Origin: Mucilaginibacter sp. CSA2-8R
GTDB taxonomy: Bacteria > Bacteroidota > Bacteroidia > Sphingobacteriales > Sphingobacteriaceae
Reading direction: 5' to 3'
DNA: 64,000 bases
Assembly: GCF_038806765.1 (NCBI RefSeq)
Contig: NZ_CP152389.1
Span: forward strand, 2,480,001 to 2,544,000
This document shows, one piece after another, positions 60,641 to 64,000 of this stretch (its first letter is position 1; each line of letters opens with the position of its first letter). A program made the translations under genes and the position numbers. The notes beneath the pieces are model-generated. The model did not search any database and had not been told where the DNA came from. It saw only the letters and a list, made by a program, of their open reading frames with translations.

Positions 60641-61115
60641 CTAAGCACAAGATTCAACCTGCGCCAATAAACCGCCGATAAACTGACTGTACTCGTCGCG
60701 CATGGGCAGTTCCAATCAGATCATATTTCCCTGCAGTTTGCAAACGCAACATGGTAAAGTAGCTATCCCAATAATATAAGCCTCTAAACCTGCCTCCCGG
60801 AACAATATAAGCGTGTGGAACAGGCAGCAAGGAAGAATTGGGCTCCGTAGTGCGTGTTAACAGTGGCCAAAGCCGGTTGACATGCTCGACGGTAGGTAGC
60901 GACTGGTTACTGGTGTAATCAGTTTTTATAGGCTCCGGAATATGAAAATAGGTTGTTACAAACTCCGCTAGATCAAAATCCTCGTGATGCTTTTCAATTT
61001 CATATAAATTCAAGATTTCTTCGGGAGCACGTTTGGGGTAACAGTCGGCGAAAGTGATTGAATCAGAAAAAATACGCTGCATCTGCACGTCGTGGAACAA
61101 AGGGGCCTTATCTCA
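60641..61115 (-). pseudogene. Trehalase (GH37) remnant
   Basis: The minus-strand frame reads LFHDVQMQRIFSDSITFADCYPKRAPEEIL and then PGGRFRGLYYWDSYFTMLRLQTAGKYDL, the N-terminal signatures of periplasmic trehalase. It starts without a signal peptide: an in-frame TGA lies five codons before the first family residue, and the family ATG is absent. After GKYDL the frame leaves the family and ends 12-25 codons later. In a second frame the DNA continues ELPMRDEYSQFIGGLLAQVESCA to TAG at 60641, which is not trehalase. So both ends are truncated and the right piece is a fusion to another gene end. Confidence 0.82.
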
Positions 61116-61196
61116 AATGAGTTAAATATTAAGCAGTTAATGAGTTACTTTTCTTAGATCATATTACAAAATAACATGGGTAATGTTAATTACTGA

Positions 61197-61736
61197 TCAT
61201 TTCTTTACATCCATCTCACTAAAATCAATAACAGTGAATCCCGTGTCTAGTTTAAATGACCGTTTGAAAACGCCTTTTGATCCAAATCCAAAGTCTGCTC
61301 TGAATGTATGCACCATATTGTAATGAATCGTTTTGCCTTTATATTTAGCTCCTTTACTTTGAAGTATAGAATCTGCTAACATTGCTTTTTTATTATATCG
61401 TTCCGCAATTGATTTATAATGTTCGGCTTGACGAAGTTGAAAACGGTTGGGCGCTTTATTGAGCAGCGAATCGACTTTTCTGTTAAATATACCGACAGTG
61501 TCATAAAGGCTTGTAACTACACTATCCAATTTTATGCCTTCTCTATTTTCTTGCCAGTAAAGGCCGGTAGTATCATAAGTTAGCGTATCGAAAGAAATAG
61601 GCTGATAGGAGCCACCATCATACTCTATACCCCGCATATAAAGCTTAATGGCAGACTGTGCCCTATGCTCTTTGCTTCCACTACTATTACATGCGATCGT
61701 TAAGAGTATTAGTCCTGCAATTATAATGTATTTCAT
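61197..61736 (-). CDS. Hypothetical lipoprotein
   Basis: 179 residues. Signal peptide and lipobox: MKYIIIAGLILLTIACNSSG. The mature part has helical charged segments (LRQAEHYKSIAERYNKKAMLADSILQSKG) and a C-terminal YNMVHTFRADFGFG. Not recognised. It lies between the trehalase remnant and the tRNA-derived terminator. Confidence 0.75.
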   Translation of the reverse strand: MKYIIIAGLILLTIACNSSGSKEHRAQSAIKLYMRGIEYDGGSYQPISFDTLTYDTTGLYWQENREGIKLDSVVTSLYDTVGIFNRKVDSLLNKAPNRFQLRQAEHYKSIAERYNKKAMLADSILQSKGAKYKGKTIHYNMVHTFRADFGFGSKGVFKRSFKLDTGFTVIDFSEMDVKK

Positions 61737-61956
61737 AAACTATAACTAAACAAGGGACAACTTGCGTATATCAAGAAGTATTAATTCGAATTTTAAGGCA
61801 GTGGCTTGAACCATAGAAAACATTGGATGTAGCAAGAATAACACCTTAACACAGAGTGAATCCATAATTAGCGTGTTTTAGTAAAAATCATTAATTTCTA
61901 TGAGAAGGAAGAAAATATTTAAAAAAGCAAAAGTGATAGCTGATGAATTTAAGCAA

Positions 61957-61989
61957 AAAAGGGCCTCTACGTATAGTAGAAGCCCTTTT
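61957..61989 (-). terminator. Terminator, probably of a lost tRNA-Ser gene
   Basis: AAAAGGGC-c-TCTAC and GTAGA-a-GCCCTTTT form a stem with one internal mismatch and a 5-nt loop. On the minus strand the T-run follows. It lies 7 bp downstream (minus-strand sense) of the tRNA 3' fragment at 61997-62014, where a tRNA terminator is expected. Confidence 0.7.
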
Positions 61990-61996
61990 AAACTTT

Positions 61997-62014
61997 TGCG
62001 GAGAGTTAGGGATT
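61997..62014 (-). repeat. Isolated tRNA-Ser 3' end: probable island attachment site
   Basis: On the minus strand AATCCCTAACTCTCCGCA is an exact fit to the 3' end of a tRNA-Ser: half of the T-loop (AAT), T-stem strand CCCTA, acceptor strand ACTCTCC, discriminator G, then CA. The rest of the tRNA is missing: beyond it the sequence is unrelated (ATTACA..). Tyrosine integrases use such 3' tRNA ends as att cores. The intact tRNA would lie at the other end of the island, past the right edge. Confidence 0.7.
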
Positions 62015-62491
62015 TGTAATTAACCTTAAAAACCGCTATAGTTCAATATTTTCAAGGATTTTGATTTCGAACTCACCGAATCACTCACCTTACTGTATAT
62101 AACTTTTTTAGCTGCAAATGCTACACTCAAATATACCAAATTTTATTATTTGGTTAATCAATGAACTTTGTAAATGTTTACGCACCCTGTATTCCTCATA
62201 ATAGATAAGCATACAAGAAAAGTGTAAATTAACTTATGATTTGAGTCCAATTGTGTGCCCAGTTACGCGTTCCACAATATGGATGTTTCTCCGACTAAGT
62301 TGTAAATGGTATAAAGACTTTGTTCAGAATTTGAGTCTATAGATTTAATCGATGATGACGAAACTTGGAAATACCCCCCCTTCAGATGTTTCAACGCTAA
62401 GTAACCCTTTACTAACAGCAAAGAGAGATTTTAGGTTTAAACAACCGGAATAGTTGCTTTATCTCATCAGTGCATGCAAGAACTTCCTGCA
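62015..62491. other. AT-rich region inside the island
   Basis: About 480 bp, clearly lower in GC than the flanking chromosome. No gene, integrase remnant or repeat that I can support, although integrase genes are often found at this position. Confidence 0.5.
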
Positions 62492-63430
62492 TTAAAAGAT
62501 TTTGATAATATAACAGTAATCCGATGGTTCAGAATAGCCCTTATAATTATACTCATGTGCTCTTACATAACACAACTGAACACGGGGATCCTCAATTGCA
62601 ACCAAAGCCGCACCTATAGAAGATAGTTTATTATTTAACGGTGTAATTACTGTGTTATGATCTTTATATCTGGTTATTTGAGCCGAAACTTGTTCTTTCG
62701 TATCAAAGGGGTTTGTAAGAGAAAATTCAAATGTTTCGGCAAACGGATAGATTTCCAGCAGATCTATATGTCGTTGTCTATTAATTTGATAATGATTAGA
62801 ATCAATGGAATCGTCGATTGGACCGATTCCAATACTTACTTTATCAAACTCAAAATTTTCGATAAGCTTAGAGGTGCGTTCAGATTCAAAACCAAAAAGA
62901 ATAATTAAGTGATTTTTTTGAGATGGATTCAAAATGCCTGGATATCCCAATATTGAACGTATGGATTTTGTGCCTTTAGAAAGCCATTTCTCATTATCGT
63001 TTTTTTCATTTATCGAGTATGCTTTAGCACCTACATAGGCCATATGTACGTTATCAAATTTGTGTTTAAACAAGGTGATAAATCGGAATAAGATCAATAA
63101 TCCCTCATGTGTAAATGTAGAAACATCTACGACAAGATTTCTTACATGTGCGATGGACTCAAACTTTGCTAATAGGCTTTTACCGGTAATGAGAGGATCA
63201 TCAGTACTAAATTCGACAAAACTCGCTGAATGATATTGTTGAGCTGTAACGATGTTGTCATTAAAAAATTCGCTTTCATTTACATTATACGTAAACCAAA
63301 TATTACTTAAACGCTGCACATCAATATTTTTCAAAAGGGAAAAACATCTCTGTTCAAACGAAATAGCACATATAAACAAATCGATATCAAATATGCTTTC
63401 GTTTATGTCTGACAATCTAATTGGTTTCAT
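62492..63430 (-). CDS. Uncharacterised island protein with SFEQRC motif
   Basis: 312 residues from the ATG at 63430 (MKPIRLSDINESIF); the TTG at 63445 is less likely. It starts with a strand and the motif DIDLFICAISFEQRCFSLL, residues 15-33, then alternates strands and helices. A second conserved-looking segment is VRNLVVDVSTFTHEGLLILFRF. I recall relatives next to bacterial ORC/CDC6-like ATPases, but no family name and no catalytic motif is certain. Its start overlaps the end of the upstream ATPase gene by 14 bp, so the two are one operon. Confidence 0.65.
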   Translation of the reverse strand: MKPIRLSDINESIFDIDLFICAISFEQRCFSLLKNIDVQRLSNIWFTYNVNESEFFNDNIVTAQQYHSASFVEFSTDDPLITGKSLLAKFESIAHVRNLVVDVSTFTHEGLLILFRFITLFKHKFDNVHMAYVGAKAYSINEKNDNEKWLSKGTKSIRSILGYPGILNPSQKNHLIILFGFESERTSKLIENFEFDKVSIGIGPIDDSIDSNHYQINRQRHIDLLEIYPFAETFEFSLTNPFDTKEQVSAQITRYKDHNTVITPLNNKLSSIGAALVAIEDPRVQLCYVRAHEYNYKGYSEPSDYCYIIKIF

Positions 63431-64000
63431 TGCTAAATTGATCAAAAAGTTCTAACTGACTATCATAAGGAGTATCAGCGCTATATTCTTTGTCTTGTAT
63501 TTTCTTTAAAAAAGATTTAGGATTAACAACTGCAAGATTAAGCATTGTACTCGTTAAATATAAATATCCTGAAAAACTCATTGGATCAAGTTTGAAATAC
63601 GGAGCCAACATTCTATTTAATATATATAGCTTTGAGCGTCCTAAACCACTTTTGGAAGCTAATGTGTTTGTGTGAAAATATCCATAAATCACACCTAATT
63701 TTAATATTTCTCGAAGTTCGTCACTCAATTCGTGGTCAAAGTAAAAAGCGAATTTCCTCCTTTCAGAACTGTTTGATTCTAAAATTATTCGAAAAGCTTT
63801 GCCGAGTGAATCAATCAAATTACGAAGTTTCTTATGTTTGTTTAACTTATCATTATCCATGTTTTTATCGTCTAATAGTTTTTCAAACTCATTGGATAAC
63901 ATTGCATAAGAATACTGAGTTATTTCTGTATTTTGAATATTGACAGGAATCAAATCAATTTTTATTTCTTCTTTCTGAGCGTTTATTGTTGCCGTGAACA
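63417..64000 (-). CDS. C-terminal part of a probable ORC/CDC6-family AAA ATPase (5' end missing)
   Basis: The frame is open from the right window edge to the stop at 63417, about 193 residues. The TTG at 63953 inside it is not the real start, since the coding frame continues upstream (FTATINAQKEEIKIDLIPVN). The visible C-terminal part has LGVIYGYFHTNTLASKSGLGRSKLYILNRMLAPYFKLDPMSF, a winged-helix-like segment that I recall from bacterial ORC-CDC6 family AAA ATPases. The Walker A/B region is outside the window, so ATPase function is inference. It is the upstream gene of a two-gene overlap. Confidence 0.5.
   Translation of the reverse strand, partial: FTATINAQKEEIKIDLIPVNIQNTEITQYSYAMLSNEFEKLLDDKNMDNDKLNKHKKLRNLIDSLGKAFRIILESNSSERRKFAFYFDHELSDELREILKLGVIYGYFHTNTLASKSGLGRSKLYILNRMLAPYFKLDPMSFSGYLYLTSTMLNLAVVNPKSFLKKIQDKEYSADTPYDSQLELFDQFSNETN

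Noticed and set aside
62015..62491. Possible integrase remnant beside the att site
   Set aside because: I translated the plus-strand frames and found no tyrosine-recombinase motif (R..HxxR..Y).
1..64000. CRISPR array, insertion sequence, rRNA or intact tRNA
   Set aside because: I saw no regularly spaced repeats, transposase gene, rRNA or complete tRNA in the window; only the tRNA 3' fragment at 61997-62014.

Overview
The window looks like chromosome of a Bacteroidota bacterium, most likely a Sphingobacteriaceae member close to Mucilaginibacter or Pedobacter. This rests on moderate GC with AT-rich intergenic DNA, few Shine-Dalgarno sequences, promoters that fit the Bacteroidota -33 TTTG / -7 TAnnTTTG pattern, and the gene families present: FtsX/MacB permeases without an ATPase, TlpA-type secreted thioredoxins, lipoproteins with a Cys shortly after the hydrophobic core, an MG2-domain outer surface protein, a GH28 pectinase and FEKKY-type small secreted proteins. 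The species is inference; there is no rRNA or intact tRNA in the window.

Layout. 1-5.7 kb (minus): a heavy-metal efflux operon, response regulator > TolC-like channel > membrane fusion protein > RND pump (cut by the left edge), with a promoter and an 11-bp-period operator array upstream. 6-29 kb: housekeeping and envelope genes, including two CPA1 Na+/H+ antiporters, two FtsX-type permeases, a lipoprotein with secreted repeats, an esterase, an NAD(P)-binding SDR/DUF2867 protein, a rhomboid protease, a quinone-oxidoreductase-like enzyme, a small membrane-protein operon under a double palindromic operator, a cyclophilin, and two convergent glycosyltransferase-like genes. 30-40 kb: acetyltransferase, a TetR/SDR pair with a recognisable operator-promoter, MsrA, DUF2147, TlpA, GH28, an MFS transporter and a metallo-beta-lactamase-fold lipoprotein. 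40-49 kb (plus): small membrane and secreted genes, two of which are interrupted by a single in-frame stop, around a large MG2-domain protein. 49-60 kb: mannonate dehydratase, a PAS sensor kinase fused to a cysteine-less AhpD-like domain, an MHS-family transporter, a delta-1-pyrroline-5-carboxylate dehydrogenase and a classical histidine kinase/response regulator pair. 60.6-61.7 kb: a trehalase remnant and a lipoprotein.

The right end is different. At 61997-62014 there is an isolated 18-nt 3' end of a tRNA-Ser followed by what looks like the tRNA terminator. Beyond it the DNA is more AT-rich and carries two overlapping accessory genes: the C-terminal part of what resembles a bacterial ORC/CDC6-family AAA ATPase, and an uncharacterised partner. 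I read this as the distal attachment site of a genomic island extending past the right edge. This is the best candidate for an undescribed system, although most of it lies outside the window.
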